Positions 1 through 8,082 of a DNA stretch of 64,000 nucleotides are shown here, in pieces. Source of the DNA: Mycolicibacter sinensis. Lineage in GTDB: Bacteria; Actinomycetota; Actinomycetes; Mycobacteriales; Mycobacteriaceae. The notes below the pieces were generated by a model. It saw nothing but the letters and a program-made list of their open reading frames with translations, was not told the DNA's origin and ran no database searches. Where the stretch lies: NCBI RefSeq assembly GCF_001667945.1, contig NZ_LZJK01000020.1, forward strand, positions 79,734 to 143,733. The letters are read 5' to 3'. Numbering within the stretch: the stretch's first letter is position 1; every line of letters starts with the position of its first letter. The position numbers and the translations under genes are program-made.

Positions 1-42
1 CATGGACGCAGAGTCAACGTCGTTTCGCCTAGCATCGCCGGT

Positions 43-372
43 ATGAATCGGATTCTGGTTGCGGCCGTGTTCGTCGGGAGCGCCGCCATCGCCTTGCTCG
101 GCAGCGCACCGGCCTACGCCGACGACGCCAGCTACATCGCCGCCCTGGATGCCAACGGGGTCTACCGGTCCGGTCCGCCCAATGCGCGGCTGTCGGCGGG
201 GCACCGTTTCTGCAACCAGTTGCGCAGCGGCGCCACGGTCGACCAGATCATCGCGACGTTCCCGCGCCGGCCGTCGTTCGGGGGGCCGTCCATGGTCGAT
301 GACCTCACGGTGAATCTGCGCCCGGTGATCGACATCGCCCAACACGAACTGTGCCCTGACACCCTGACCTGA
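43..372 (+). CDS. DUF732-family secreted protein
   Basis: A 109-residue protein with a clear Sec signal peptide: basic start (MNR), a hydrophobic stretch at about residues 5-24, and a likely cleavage after AYA before DDASY. The mature part has the DUF732 pattern: an (S/Y)-I-AAL-D-x-GV start, a paired Cys in FCNQL and a second Cys near the C-terminus (ELCPD), probably one disulfide. Such small exported proteins are numerous in mycobacteria and their function is unknown. It stands alone, convergent with the downstream EcsC gene. Confidence 0.8.
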   Translation: MNRILVAAVFVGSAAIALLGSAPAYADDASYIAALDANGVYRSGPPNARLSAGHRFCNQLRSGATVDQIIATFPRRPSFGGPSMVDDLTVNLRPVIDIAQHELCPDTLT

Positions 373-397
373 TTCGTCTTCGCCGGAGCCTGCCCGG

Positions 398-1525
398 CTA
401 AACACCCTCGGCGTCACCGGGTTTCGGATCGAGCTCCGCATCGAGCACCTCGTCGACCAGCGGGATGTCGACGACGCTGCTTGCTACCTCCACCGGTGCC
501 CACTGACCGGCGTCGAGGTCGTGCTTCTCGGTGAGAAACCGCAACCGATAGGCCTGCTGGGACCGCTCGAATGTCCGATGGGCGATCCGGGCGTTGAGCC
601 CGCCGTTGACGACCGCACCCAAGACCGGGACCGCCTGCGCCAGCCTGTGTTTGGCCATCCGAAATCCCAGCGCCACCGAGACCTGCTGGATCACGTTGTC
701 CGCTTGCTGCGGCTTGAGATGGCGCCATGACCTTTGACGCATCATCTGCTGGGTCAACCGTGACAGCGACGCCAGCGCCGCGGCCTTCTCCACCGAGTCA
801 CCGGCGACGGAATAGGCGAGCACCCCCGAGGCGAAGGCCTGCTCGTCCGGCTCGCGGACGTCGTAACCATAGTGCGCCGCGACCAAAGCCACGATGCGGC
901 CCATCCCGACCATGACGGCGGTGACGTCGGCGACGACCGCCGACGCCGCGACCGTCATGCTGGTACCGCCGGTGACCGCGCTCGACACCACCGAACCCGT
1001 CACCGCCAGCGACGACGCGGCACCTCCGGCCACCGCGAGCGCGAGGTAGCGCTCCTTGCGCCGCGGAACCGAGCGGTCGCACTGCTGCAGGTCGAGTTGC
1101 CGCACCTGGTCGTAGGACGCCACCACGACACCCTCGTCGGCGAACATCGCAAACACGTTGTCCGGCTTGACCGAATTGAGTCCCCGCTGCACCAGCACGG
1201 TGTGCAGGGTCTCCATCGCCTTGGTCATCAGATCGTCGAGCGTGCCGATAGCCGCGGTGGCGCCCGGGACTTGCTCGACGGTCGAGCGGGCCTGAGCGGC
1301 CACCTGCACGGCGCGTTGCCTGATGCCCTGGCTCAGGGTTGCGAACCGGCCGGATCGCTCGGCGCCGGTGGCCGCATCCAGCAGCGCTTCCCAGGCCTTG
1401 CGCTCGTACTCGGACATGCCCGGCTTGGTGGCCACGAATTGAAAGCCTACCGACGCAGGCCCAGGGAACGCCGTCGTGAACGTCGGCCCGGCGACCGGCA
1501 GGAGGCCCGAATCAAGCCTCTCCAT
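398..1525 (-). CDS. EcsC-family protein
   Basis: About 375 residues. The central and C-terminal two thirds are Ala/Val-rich helices with small-residue stretches (for example around GGAASSLAVTGS), the pattern of EcsC-family proteins, which are thought to sit at membranes and whose biochemical role is unsettled. I chose the ATG at 1525 because it has AGG a few bases upstream; a TTG at 1543 would add six residues. It is convergent with the DUF732 gene and divergent from the broken gene at 1628. Confidence 0.72.
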   Translation of the reverse strand: MERLDSGLLPVAGPTFTTAFPGPASVGFQFVATKPGMSEYERKAWEALLDAATGAERSGRFATLSQGIRQRAVQVAAQARSTVEQVPGATAAIGTLDDLMTKAMETLHTVLVQRGLNSVKPDNVFAMFADEGVVVASYDQVRQLDLQQCDRSVPRRKERYLALAVAGGAASSLAVTGSVVSSAVTGGTSMTVAASAVVADVTAVMVGMGRIVALVAAHYGYDVREPDEQAFASGVLAYSVAGDSVEKAAALASLSRLTQQMMRQRSWRHLKPQQADNVIQQVSVALGFRMAKHRLAQAVPVLGAVVNGGLNARIAHRTFERSQQAYRLRFLTEKHDLDAGQWAPVEVASSVVDIPLVDEVLDAELDPKPGDAEGV

Positions 1526-1627
1526 CCAACCTATTTTTCGCAAAGCTTCAGCTGAGAAATCCTTGCCTACTGCTCAGTAGCGTGCTACCCAATAACAGAA
1601 ATTTGTCTACTTTGAAGGGCGGGGGAC

Positions 1628-2542
1628 GTGGGGAACTGCACAAACATCAGCAAACTTGGAGCGTGGGCCGCAGTTGGGAATGCGCGGCGGTGGACGCGGG
1701 CCGCCACCGCGGCCGCGCTCGCCGCGGCGATCGTGGCGCCATGAGCCGGCGCGGCCTCGACGTCAGCGGGCGCACCGCTTTTCTTCAGCGCCCCGGTCAA
1801 CCTCACCGCGCTGCCCGACGCCACTGAAGTCGCGAGCGCTATCGACGGTATCGCCAAATCACTGCACTGGATCTACATCGACGCGGGCTACCCGGGAACC
1901 ACGCTGGCGGATACGCACCAACTCGCCGAAGCAATAGCGTTAGACGGCTACAACTTTGGCTACACGACAGACCAGATGTATAACATCCTCAACACCGGCG
2001 GGCCGCAGAACATACTCCTGGAGCTGCACGACTATTCACCGACGGCCGTTTTCAGTTACTACCATTCCTATTTCGTGCGTTGGGTGGATTTCATTCCGAA
2101 CGCTCACCTGCCTAACCCGAACGACTCGGTGCCCCTACCCGACCTGGGAGACGAGATCGGGCAGAGCGGCCACCAGATGTACTCGGAGGCCGCAGACCAG
2201 TTGGGCATCTTCTACCCGCTGGTCAGAGACATCGGCACGTTCTTCCACGCAATGACCGACGATCCGATCACGGGCGGGGTGTTCAGCTGGGGACTTGCGA
2301 CCGCTTGGGACTTCACGATGTACGGCTACTACGGAATGGTCGGGCTCGATCAGGAGCCGATCGAAACGCAGCTCAACGACGATCTCCACAGCCTGGTCAC
2401 TCTCCAATTCCTCGGAGATCCGACTTCCTTTTTCGAGCACACCAAAGACCTCATCGACGGCACTATGACGGTCGACGGGTTCGGCGTGTGGTCCGAAGAA
2501 TTGATCGGGCTGCTGATTTCCGCGCTCACCCACGCGGTGTGA
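1628..2542 (+). pseudogene. Secreted hypothetical protein interrupted by an in-frame TGA
   Basis: One reading frame runs from GTG at 1628 (preceded by a purine-rich AAGGGCGGGGGA) to the stop at 2540-2542, broken only by TGA at 1742-1744. Codons before the TGA encode an Arg-rich start and an Ala-rich hydrophobic stretch ending AAAIVAP; codons after it continue AGAASTSAGAP, a typical signal-peptide tail, then a 265-residue aromatic-rich domain. No ATG/GTG start exists between the TGA and codon 1976, and starting there would lose a well-structured segment. A C-to-T change in CGA would explain it. The mature protein matches no family I recognise. Confidence 0.6.
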
Positions 2543-2606
2543 GCCGGCCGGGGCTGCAGCCACCAATACACTGACGCCTGTCATTGACGGTCGTCAGCAA
2601 TAGGCG

Positions 2607-2612
2607 TACGGT
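2607..2612 (+). promoter_or_regulatory. Putative -10 (TACGGT) for a leaderless TetR transcript
   Basis: TACGGT lies six bases before the ATG at 2619 with no Shine-Dalgarno sequence between, as expected for the leaderless transcripts common in mycobacteria. A TGACG-GT-CGTCA inverted repeat at 2585-2596 just upstream could be the operator of the encoded TetR protein. Both are read from sequence only. Confidence 0.35.
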
Positions 2613-2618
2613 GCGGGC

Positions 2619-3227
2619 ATGCAGGCACCGGGTGAGCTGAGCGCGCCGCCATCGGTAACCGGGGGTATCCGCGAGGCGCGGCGCCTCGAGACCCGCGCAC
2701 GCCTCTTCGATGCCGCGCTGGCCGAGATCGCGCAACACGGGCTGGCCGGCGCCGATGTCAGCGCCATCGCCGCGGCAGCGGGTGTGGTGCGGGGAACGTT
2801 CTACTTCCACTTCCCCACCAAGGAGCACGTCCTGATCGAGGTCGAGCGCAACGCGGAGACCCGGATCGTCCGCGAACTCGGCGCGGCCGACGGCGATTTG
2901 GCTTCCGTGCTTTCGCAACTCGTCCAGCACGCCCTGAAAGCCAAACGCCGGTTGGGAGCCGTGGTCTTCCGGGACATGCTCGGCCTGCACTTCTCCTCCG
3001 CCCGCCCCGTCGATGACGAGTTGGCGCAACACCCCCTCGCGGAGTTTCTGGTGGGCCTGATCGGCCGCGCGCAGAAGTCGGGGCAAGTCTCCCCGGAGCT
3101 CGATGCGGCCGAACTCGGAACCTTCTTTTTGACCGGGCTGTTCGCCCTGCTGGCCACCGGTGCGCACGATGCTGCGCAGCTGGACCGTTACGTCACGACG
3201 ATCGTCAAGGGAATGGAGATCCGATGA
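2619..3227 (+). CDS. TetR-family transcriptional regulator
   Basis: A 202-residue protein. Residues about 20-65 form the TetR helix-turn-helix (TRARLFDAALAEIAQHG, then VSAIAAAAGVVRGTFYFHF), followed by a helical ligand domain. It overlaps the next gene by 4 bp (ATGA at 3224-3227), so it probably controls its own expression and that of the ferritin-like protein downstream. The ligand is unknown. Confidence 0.85.
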   Translation: MQAPGELSAPPSVTGGIREARRLETRARLFDAALAEIAQHGLAGADVSAIAAAAGVVRGTFYFHFPTKEHVLIEVERNAETRIVRELGAADGDLASVLSQLVQHALKAKRRLGAVVFRDMLGLHFSSARPVDDELAQHPLAEFLVGLIGRAQKSGQVSPELDAAELGTFFLTGLFALLATGAHDAAQLDRYVTTIVKGMEIR

Positions 3228-4048
3228 ATCGCAGCGGCATCGAGGGCTACCGGGACTACTTGGCCGAACGTGATGGCGAAGCGGACCTACTCAACCGGCG
3301 GTTGTCCAACCGGGAAACGTTCTTCGACGAGCTTGAGGCCAATCCCGTGCGTTCGGCTCACCCCGCCGACCGCCCGACCTTTCTTCGCAACCTGCGACGC
3401 CGACGGCCCGAACCGGGCCTGGACCCGAAGATGCTGTTCCTGCTGGCGACGGCCAAACTCAACCAGGCGGAGCGGTTCGGTGTCGGACTCGGTGAGACCT
3501 ACGGGCGCAACAGCGACGAGAGCCTGCCGCCCGAGAACGTCTACCTCGAGCTGGAAGAGCACTATCACACCCGGCTGCTGGCCTACGCGCTCGACGTATT
3601 CGGCCTGCCCTTCCAGGTCGTCCCCCCGCCGTTTGTGATGCGCCAGTTCGTCAAAACCAGCGTGTTTCTCCCCGAACGGCTGGGCTTCATGTTCGTCGGG
3701 GCCGCAGAGATGGCGGGCTGCATCATGTTCGACGAGCTACGCCGTGTCGGCGTCGAGTTGTTCGCCGACGAACCCGACGTCGCGCAGCGAATCACGTTGC
3801 TCTACAGCGAGATCCTCACCGATGAGATCGGCCATGTCGGCTACTGCGCGTCGCGTTGTACGTCGGTCGAGCGGGCGATCATGCGCCGGCTCTACCCGTT
3901 GATCGGGCGCCTGATCGCCCGGCAGACCGCTGAGATCAGCCTGCTGATCGACCCGAAGGCCTTGGCTTCGCGACTGGACCGGGCGTTCGACGTGACGGAA
4001 CTGACAGCCGGGCTGGACAATCCGACCTATCTCACCGCGCACCCCTGA
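3224..4048 (+). CDS. Ferritin-like (possible diiron) protein
   Basis: A 274-residue, mostly helical protein. Two carboxylate/histidine helices are visible: LELEEHYHTRLL near residue 110 and EILTDEIGHVGYC near residue 200. This spacing of E-x2-H type ligands is the pattern of ferritin-like diiron oxygenases or desaturases. The substrate is not evident. The start overlaps the TetR stop, so the pair is translationally coupled, and the stop lies six bases from the convergent P450 stop. It could alternatively be a metal-binding helical protein without oxygenase activity. Confidence 0.55.
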   Translation: MNRSGIEGYRDYLAERDGEADLLNRRLSNRETFFDELEANPVRSAHPADRPTFLRNLRRRRPEPGLDPKMLFLLATAKLNQAERFGVGLGETYGRNSDESLPPENVYLELEEHYHTRLLAYALDVFGLPFQVVPPPFVMRQFVKTSVFLPERLGFMFVGAAEMAGCIMFDELRRVGVELFADEPDVAQRITLLYSEILTDEIGHVGYCASRCTSVERAIMRRLYPLIGRLIARQTAEISLLIDPKALASRLDRAFDVTELTAGLDNPTYLTAHP

Positions 4049-4054
4049 GCGCCG

Positions 4055-5266
4055 TCAGCGCAGGTCCAGCTCCAGTCGTTCGAGGCGGCGCACCAAGATG
4101 CTGGGCAACCACCGGCCGACCTCGGCCGCCTCGATCCAGGTGGTCTGTTCGAGCAGCGTTTGCAGGACGACCCGAGCCTCCAGGCGGGCCAGCGGGGTGC
4201 CGACGCAGAAGTGCGCCCCCTTGCCGAAGGCCACGTGCCCCTTCAACGCGCTGCGGTCGAGCCGGAACTCCTCGGGGGTGTCGAAGTGCTCGGGATCGCG
4301 ATTGGCGGCGCCCCACACCAACAGCAGGCGCGAATCAGCGGGCAGCTCGACACCGGCCAGGGTGGTGTCTTTGACCACATGGCGGTAATGGCCGCGAAAC
4401 GGCGACTCGAATCGCAGGGTCTCCTCGATGAACGCCCCCAGCAGTTCGGGATGGGCCCGCAGTTGCTCCTGCACGGCGGGGCGCTCAGCCAGAATCCAGG
4501 CGGCGCTGCCGAGCAACGAAGCGGTGGACTCACCGGCGGCGCTGAACAACGTGATCATGACGGCCAGCGCCGGAAGCTGTTCCAGCTCACCGGATTTAGT
4601 CCGCGCGGCAAGATCACCGATCAGGCCCGGTTGGGGGTTCTCGGTGGCCTTCTCGAAGTGCTCGAGCACATAGGCGGACAACTCCATGGCCGCCACGCCG
4701 GCGGCTGAGAGCTGATCCTCGCTGACGATTCCGTCGAGCAGCGTGGTGGTCGCATATCCCAGCCGGATCAGCTCGTCGACGTCGTCGTCGGGGAGCCCGA
4801 GCAGGCGAGCGACCACCATCATGGGCAGCCGGTTGGCCATCGCGCTCATCCACTCGATGCGCCCGTCACCGCTGGCCTCGGCCCACAGCCGCTTCGCGGT
4901 GGCCTCGGCGAACTCCTCGATCACGCGCACCCGCTTCGCGGAAAGATGCGGCAGCAGCAACTTCCGATGCTGCGCGTGCAACGGATCGTCGGCGGTGGCC
5001 AGCACTTGCATCGGCCCACCGAGCTGGCCCATCTCGAACGGTGTGACGGTCCCGTCGTCGTGGTAGACCATGGTCGCGGTCAGGTTCGACGAGAAGTCCT
5101 CGACGCGCTCGACGGCTTCCACCAGGGCGTCCCAGCCGCAGACCGCGTAGAACACCGAGTCGCCGATCCGATTCACTCCGCCGCGGCTGCGCATGGCCTC
5201 ATAGAGCGGGTAGGGGTCCTGGATGGCGGTGCCGAAGAAGTCGTTGGGGTCCACCACTGCACGCAT
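4055..5266 (-). CDS. Cytochrome P450
   Basis: A 403-residue soluble bacterial class I P450. Visible signatures are the I-helix oxygen-activation motif AGEST (244-248, acid/alcohol pair shifted to E-S-T), the K-helix ExxR (E282/R285) and the heme loop FGKGAHFCVG with proximal cysteine C354. Length and lack of a membrane anchor fit mycobacterial CYPs that take electrons from ferredoxin. No ferredoxin gene is adjacent. It is divergent from a TetR gene, with operator-like repeats between them that suggest local repression. I cannot assign a CYP subfamily or substrate. Confidence 0.92.
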   Translation of the reverse strand: MRAVVDPNDFFGTAIQDPYPLYEAMRSRGGVNRIGDSVFYAVCGWDALVEAVERVEDFSSNLTATMVYHDDGTVTPFEMGQLGGPMQVLATADDPLHAQHRKLLLPHLSAKRVRVIEEFAEATAKRLWAEASGDGRIEWMSAMANRLPMMVVARLLGLPDDDVDELIRLGYATTTLLDGIVSEDQLSAAGVAAMELSAYVLEHFEKATENPQPGLIGDLAARTKSGELEQLPALAVMITLFSAAGESTASLLGSAAWILAERPAVQEQLRAHPELLGAFIEETLRFESPFRGHYRHVVKDTTLAGVELPADSRLLLVWGAANRDPEHFDTPEEFRLDRSALKGHVAFGKGAHFCVGTPLARLEARVVLQTLLEQTTWIEAAEVGRWLPSILVRRLERLELDLR

Positions 5267-5350
5267 ACCCTAAGGCTGAATGGCCCCGTGACCTGCGTCA
5301 ACGCTGTGGGCCGAACTTGCAAACCCGTGCGGGTTCGGTGCGGATCGTCG

Positions 5351-5418
5351 TTCTCAGCCCGCCGCGCCGACCAGCACCGGCGCTGAGAATTCACTTGAAA
5401 TTCTTCTCATTGTGAGAA
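5351..5418. promoter_or_regulatory. Cluster of four TTCTCA/TGAGAA operator half-sites
   Basis: Between the divergent P450 and TetR genes there are TTCTCA at 5351-5356, TGAGAA at 5384-5389, TTCTCA at 5404-5409 and TGAGAA at 5413-5418. The last two form a perfect 6-3-6 inverted repeat (spacer TTG); the first two extend to TTCTCAG/CTGAGAA. This is the arrangement expected for a TetR dimer controlling both genes, and it argues that the TetR start lies downstream of 5418. Confidence 0.5.
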
Positions 5419-5450
5419 AATCACGTCATGATTCCGCCGCGGGAAAGTGG

Positions 5451-6023
5451 GTGATCGCGGTGGCGAACGACTGGCTGATCGGCCGGGATCGGCGCAGCGC
5501 GGGTGCGGAACGGATCTACGCAGCGGCAGCCGATTTGATGTCGCGGCAGGGCTACGACGGCTTCTCCATCGACGCGCTGGCGGCCAGGGTTCACTGTTCG
5601 CCGGCGACGATCTACCGCCATGTCGGCGGCAAGGCCGCGATCCGGGACGCGGTGCTGAGCAGGCAGGCCGAACGCATCCTCGACTCGGTGCGCGACGCCA
5701 TCACCGGGCTGACCGGCTCGGAGCGCATCGTTACCGCCACCACCGTCGCCTTGCAGCGCATGCGGGCCGATCCGCTGGCCAAGATCATGGGCTCCATGAC
5801 CGGCCCGCCCGGTACCGGGTGGCTGACCGATTCGCCCGTCATCGCCCGCTTCGCCGGTGAAATGGTCGGCGCCGACAATCCCGACCCGCTGGCCGCGCAG
5901 TGGCTCATCCGCGTGTTCCTGGCGCTCTGGTACTGGCCGCTCAAGGACGGCGACGCGGAAAAGGCTGCGGTACGGCGATTCCTCGGCCCGCCCTACGATG
6001 CGGACCGGGCCTTGCAAGGTTGA
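5451..6023 (+). CDS. TetR-family transcriptional regulator (adjacent to P450)
   Basis: About 190 residues. The helix-turn-helix is clear (AERIYAAAADLMSRQGYDGF, then IDALAARVHCSPATIYRHV), followed by a ligand domain with a conserved aromatic C-terminal helix. The open frame extends to GTG at 5412, but that codon lies inside an inverted repeat; GTG at 5451 has GGGAAAG just upstream and is preferred. GTG 5460 is also possible. Its divergent neighbour is a cytochrome P450, its likely target. Confidence 0.82.
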   Translation: MIAVANDWLIGRDRRSAGAERIYAAAADLMSRQGYDGFSIDALAARVHCSPATIYRHVGGKAAIRDAVLSRQAERILDSVRDAITGLTGSERIVTATTVALQRMRADPLAKIMGSMTGPPGTGWLTDSPVIARFAGEMVGADNPDPLAAQWLIRVFLALWYWPLKDGDAEKAAVRRFLGPPYDADRALQG

Positions 6024-6057
6024 CGGCGCGGCGCCGTCGTGACCCGATCAAACTCTG

Positions 6058-6130
6058 TGGAGCTAAGGGGAATCGAACCCCTGACCTACTCGATGCGAAC
6101 GAGTCGCGCTACCAACTGCGCCATAGCCCC
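6058..6130 (-). tRNA. tRNA-Ala (anticodon CGC)
   Basis: On the minus strand the cloverleaf reads GGGGCTA as acceptor 5' arm with TAGCTCC at the 3' side (one G-T pair), discriminator A at 6058, D-arm GCGCAGTTGGTAGCGC, anticodon stem ACTCG/CGAGT around loop TTCGCAT (anticodon CGC, reading GCG), and T-arm with GGTTCGATTCC. CCA is not encoded. It lies between the TetR gene and the GlpR-like gene. Confidence 0.95.
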
Positions 6131-6180
6131 TGACCGCTAGCAGGCTACCAGCCCCCGGCCGGTCTCCTGAAACCGAGACG

Positions 6181-7263
6181 CTATTGACCCGATGCCCGGG
6201 GCAGGTCGCCGCGCCAGTCGTACTCGCGGGCGGACGCGGTGTACTCCAGGTGCTCGAAGACGGGGTCCTCGTCGTCGATCTCCAGCACCGCTACGCCGGG
6301 CCGCCGCAGCCGCGACGGCACCACCTCGAACGCCTCCGGGTGGACGTTCTCGCGCTGCGCCCGTGGCCGCTCCGCTCGCCGTGCCCGCCGCGCGCGCACC
6401 TGCTGCTCGATGCGGGTCTGCCGGCGCAGGTAGGCCAGGTAGAGCACGGTCGCCCCGGCCGCACCGCCGCAGACCCACCACGCGCTCGGCACCACGGTGA
6501 ACGCCATCAGCGCCGAGAACACCAGGACCACCGCCAGCGACATCAGCACCCGCTTGCGGAACTCGTACTTGCGGGCGCTGACAGCGGCGGCCGTCTTGGT
6601 GTCGTAACGGCGCGGCCGCGCCGCCGCAGGCGTCGGGGTGTCGGCCTCGGCCTCCAAACCCGAACTGTCCTCGACGTATTCGTACTCGTAGCCCTCGGTC
6701 TCGGCGACATCTTCCGGCTCGGCCTCGCCTTGGGCTTCGGCTTCCGCTTCGGCCTCGGCTTGCGCCCGAGCCTCGGCTTCGGCTTGAGCTTGAGCCTCGG
6801 CCTCGGCTTGCGCCCGAGCTTCGGCCTGAGCGCGTGCCTGGGCTTCGGCCTCGGCAGCCAGACCCGCTTCCGACAACGGCAACACGTCGGGGTCCTCGGC
6901 GACGACTTCGACGTCCAGGACGTCGAGGTAGTCGAGTTCGCCCTGCTCGCCGACGGTGGCGGCGAACACCCGCGATCCGCTGCCGGCCGGTTCGGCGGGC
7001 GCGTCGTCGTCGGAGTCCTCGATGTCGTCGAGTTCGGCGTCGGCAGCGCTGCGCTGCCAGTCGGGGTCGCTGCGGTGACCGGCGGCCGGGCCGGCGCGCT
7101 TGAGCAGACGGGCGCTGGCGCCGCTGGTCAGCACACGGGTCGCCAATGCCACGTCACTGGTGCGCCGCACCGCGTCTCGTTTGCTGACCAGCATCGGCAC
7201 CAGTACGAACAGCCAGAGGACGACCAGTGAGATCCAGAGCAACGATTGCGGGATGCTGGGCAT
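6181..7263 (-). CDS. glpR: GlpR/SepX-like divisome membrane protein
   Basis: A 360-residue membrane protein. There is one N-terminal membrane segment (residues 5-25), a long acidic cytoplasmic region, an Ala/Glu/Gln/Arg repeat at 136-182, two more hydrophobic segments (about 238-258 and 260-278), an Arg-rich stretch and a conserved acidic C-terminus. Architecture and position beside a MoeA homologue match the actinobacterial protein called SepX in Streptomyces and GlpR in Corynebacterium, the membrane partner of the gephyrin-like Glp that links to FtsZ. In M. tuberculosis this position is Rv0996. The name is inferred from context and topology. Confidence 0.72.
   Translation of the reverse strand: MPSIPQSLLWISLVVLWLFVLVPMLVSKRDAVRRTSDVALATRVLTSGASARLLKRAGPAAGHRSDPDWQRSAADAELDDIEDSDDDAPAEPAGSGSRVFAATVGEQGELDYLDVLDVEVVAEDPDVLPLSEAGLAAEAEAQARAQAEARAQAEAEAQAQAEAEARAQAEAEAEAEAQGEAEPEDVAETEGYEYEYVEDSSGLEAEADTPTPAAARPRRYDTKTAAAVSARKYEFRKRVLMSLAVVLVFSALMAFTVVPSAWWVCGGAAGATVLYLAYLRRQTRIEQQVRARRARRAERPRAQRENVHPEAFEVVPSRLRRPGVAVLEIDDEDPVFEHLEYTASAREYDWRGDLPRASGQ
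6718..6858 (-). repeat. Low-complexity coding repeat encoding an Ala/Glu/Gln/Arg tract
   Basis: About 141 bp inside the GlpR-like gene, made of irregular GCC-GAG/GCG-CAG/GCT-CGG units encoding roughly 47 residues that are almost only A, E, Q and R in alternation. The predicted product is a single long helix or coiled coil. Such tracts are prone to length change by slippage, so the copy length may differ between strains. Confidence 0.75.
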
Positions 7264-7333
7264 GGTGGCCTGCTCCTTTCCCAGCCAAGGCTAGGTCTCC
7301 TGACCCACACGGCCCCGGTTGGCGCGCCGAGCC

Positions 7334-7381
7334 AATTACACAGTTGTAATTTACTCGCTGACCTCGATAGTCACAACTATC
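7334..7381. promoter_or_regulatory. Two palindromes upstream of the GlpR-like gene
   Basis: An AT-rich island in otherwise GC-rich DNA holds AATTACA-CAGT-TGTAATT (7334-7351) and GATAGT-CACA-ACTATC (7366-7381), both with perfect arms. They sit 70-120 bp before the GlpR-like start and after the end of rimJ. They look like binding sites for dimeric regulators and probably mark the promoter of the divisome gene; the regulator is not identifiable. Confidence 0.4.
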
Positions 7382-7409
7382 ACACGGGCAACACGAGGGC
7401 TTAATTCGT

Positions 7410-8072
7410 TCAGGTCCACGCGGCCCGACCCGACCGGACCAGGGTCGCGGTCACCGACCCGGTCACCTCCTCGACCGTCATCGCCACCAGGATGTGGTCC
7501 CGCCACGCTCCGTCGACGTCGAGGTAGCGCTGCAGCAGACCCTCCTGCCGAAAGCCGACCTTGGCCAAGACCGCCCGGCTGGCCCCGTTCTCCGGCCGGA
7601 CGGTGGCCTCCACCCGATGCAGCCCCACCGGCCCGAAGCAGTGGTCGAGGCCGAGCGCCACCGCTGCGGTCGCCACGCCCCCGCCGGCCACCGAACTGGA
7701 CACCCAGTAGCCGATCCAGGCCGACCGGAGCGCACCGTGGGCGATGTTGCCGACCGTCAGCTGACCGCAGAACCGGCCGTCGAGCTCGATCACGAACGGC
7801 AACATCCGGCCGTAACGGGCCTCGGTGCGCAGGCTCGAACACACCGGCGGCCACGCGGCCGAACTGTGCCGGGTGGTCCAGTCCGCCTCGACGCTGGGCT
7901 CCCACGGCTCCAGGTGGGCCCGGTCGGCCAACCGGATCCGGCTCCAGGCCACGCCGTCGCGCATCCGCACCGGGCGCAACCGCAGCACCCCCGCCGGAAC
8001 CCGCAACGGCCCGAGCACCGTCGGCCAGCCGGGGTGCTGGACGGCCTTGAAGGGCCACAGATTGACCAGCAT
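7410..8072 (-). CDS. rimJ: GNAT-family N-acetyltransferase, RimJ-like
   Basis: A 220-residue GNAT protein with the pattern of RimJ/RimL enzymes that acetylate protein N-termini: a basic N-terminal strand (LRLRPVRMRDGVAW), a central IGYWV strand, and the acetyl-CoA loop region followed by VEATVRPENGASRAVLAKVGF-type sequence, where the N-A-S-R-x2-L segment is the conserved acceptor helix. Whether ribosomal protein S5 is the substrate is not shown. It starts 10 bases after the MoeA-like stop, in the galU-moeA-rimJ order also seen in M. tuberculosis. Confidence 0.8.
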   Translation of the reverse strand: MLVNLWPFKAVQHPGWPTVLGPLRVPAGVLRLRPVRMRDGVAWSRIRLADRAHLEPWEPSVEADWTTRHSSAAWPPVCSSLRTEARYGRMLPFVIELDGRFCGQLTVGNIAHGALRSAWIGYWVSSSVAGGGVATAAVALGLDHCFGPVGLHRVEATVRPENGASRAVLAKVGFRQEGLLQRYLDVDGAWRDHILVAMTVEEVTGSVTATLVRSGRAAWT

Positions 8073-8082
8073 CTACCCGGAC

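Noticed and set aside
1742..1744. TGA as a selenocysteine codon
   Set aside because: It lies in a signal peptide, not at an active site, and no SECIS-like hairpin is evident just downstream.
5412..5424. GTGA-N5-TCAC as a CRP site at the TetR start
   Set aside because: Spacing is five rather than six bases and it overlaps a better TetR-type palindrome.
6184..7230. 348-codon frame antisense to the GlpR-like gene
   Set aside because: It arises because the Ala/Glu/Arg repeat is open on both strands; product is Leu/Gly low complexity without any family.
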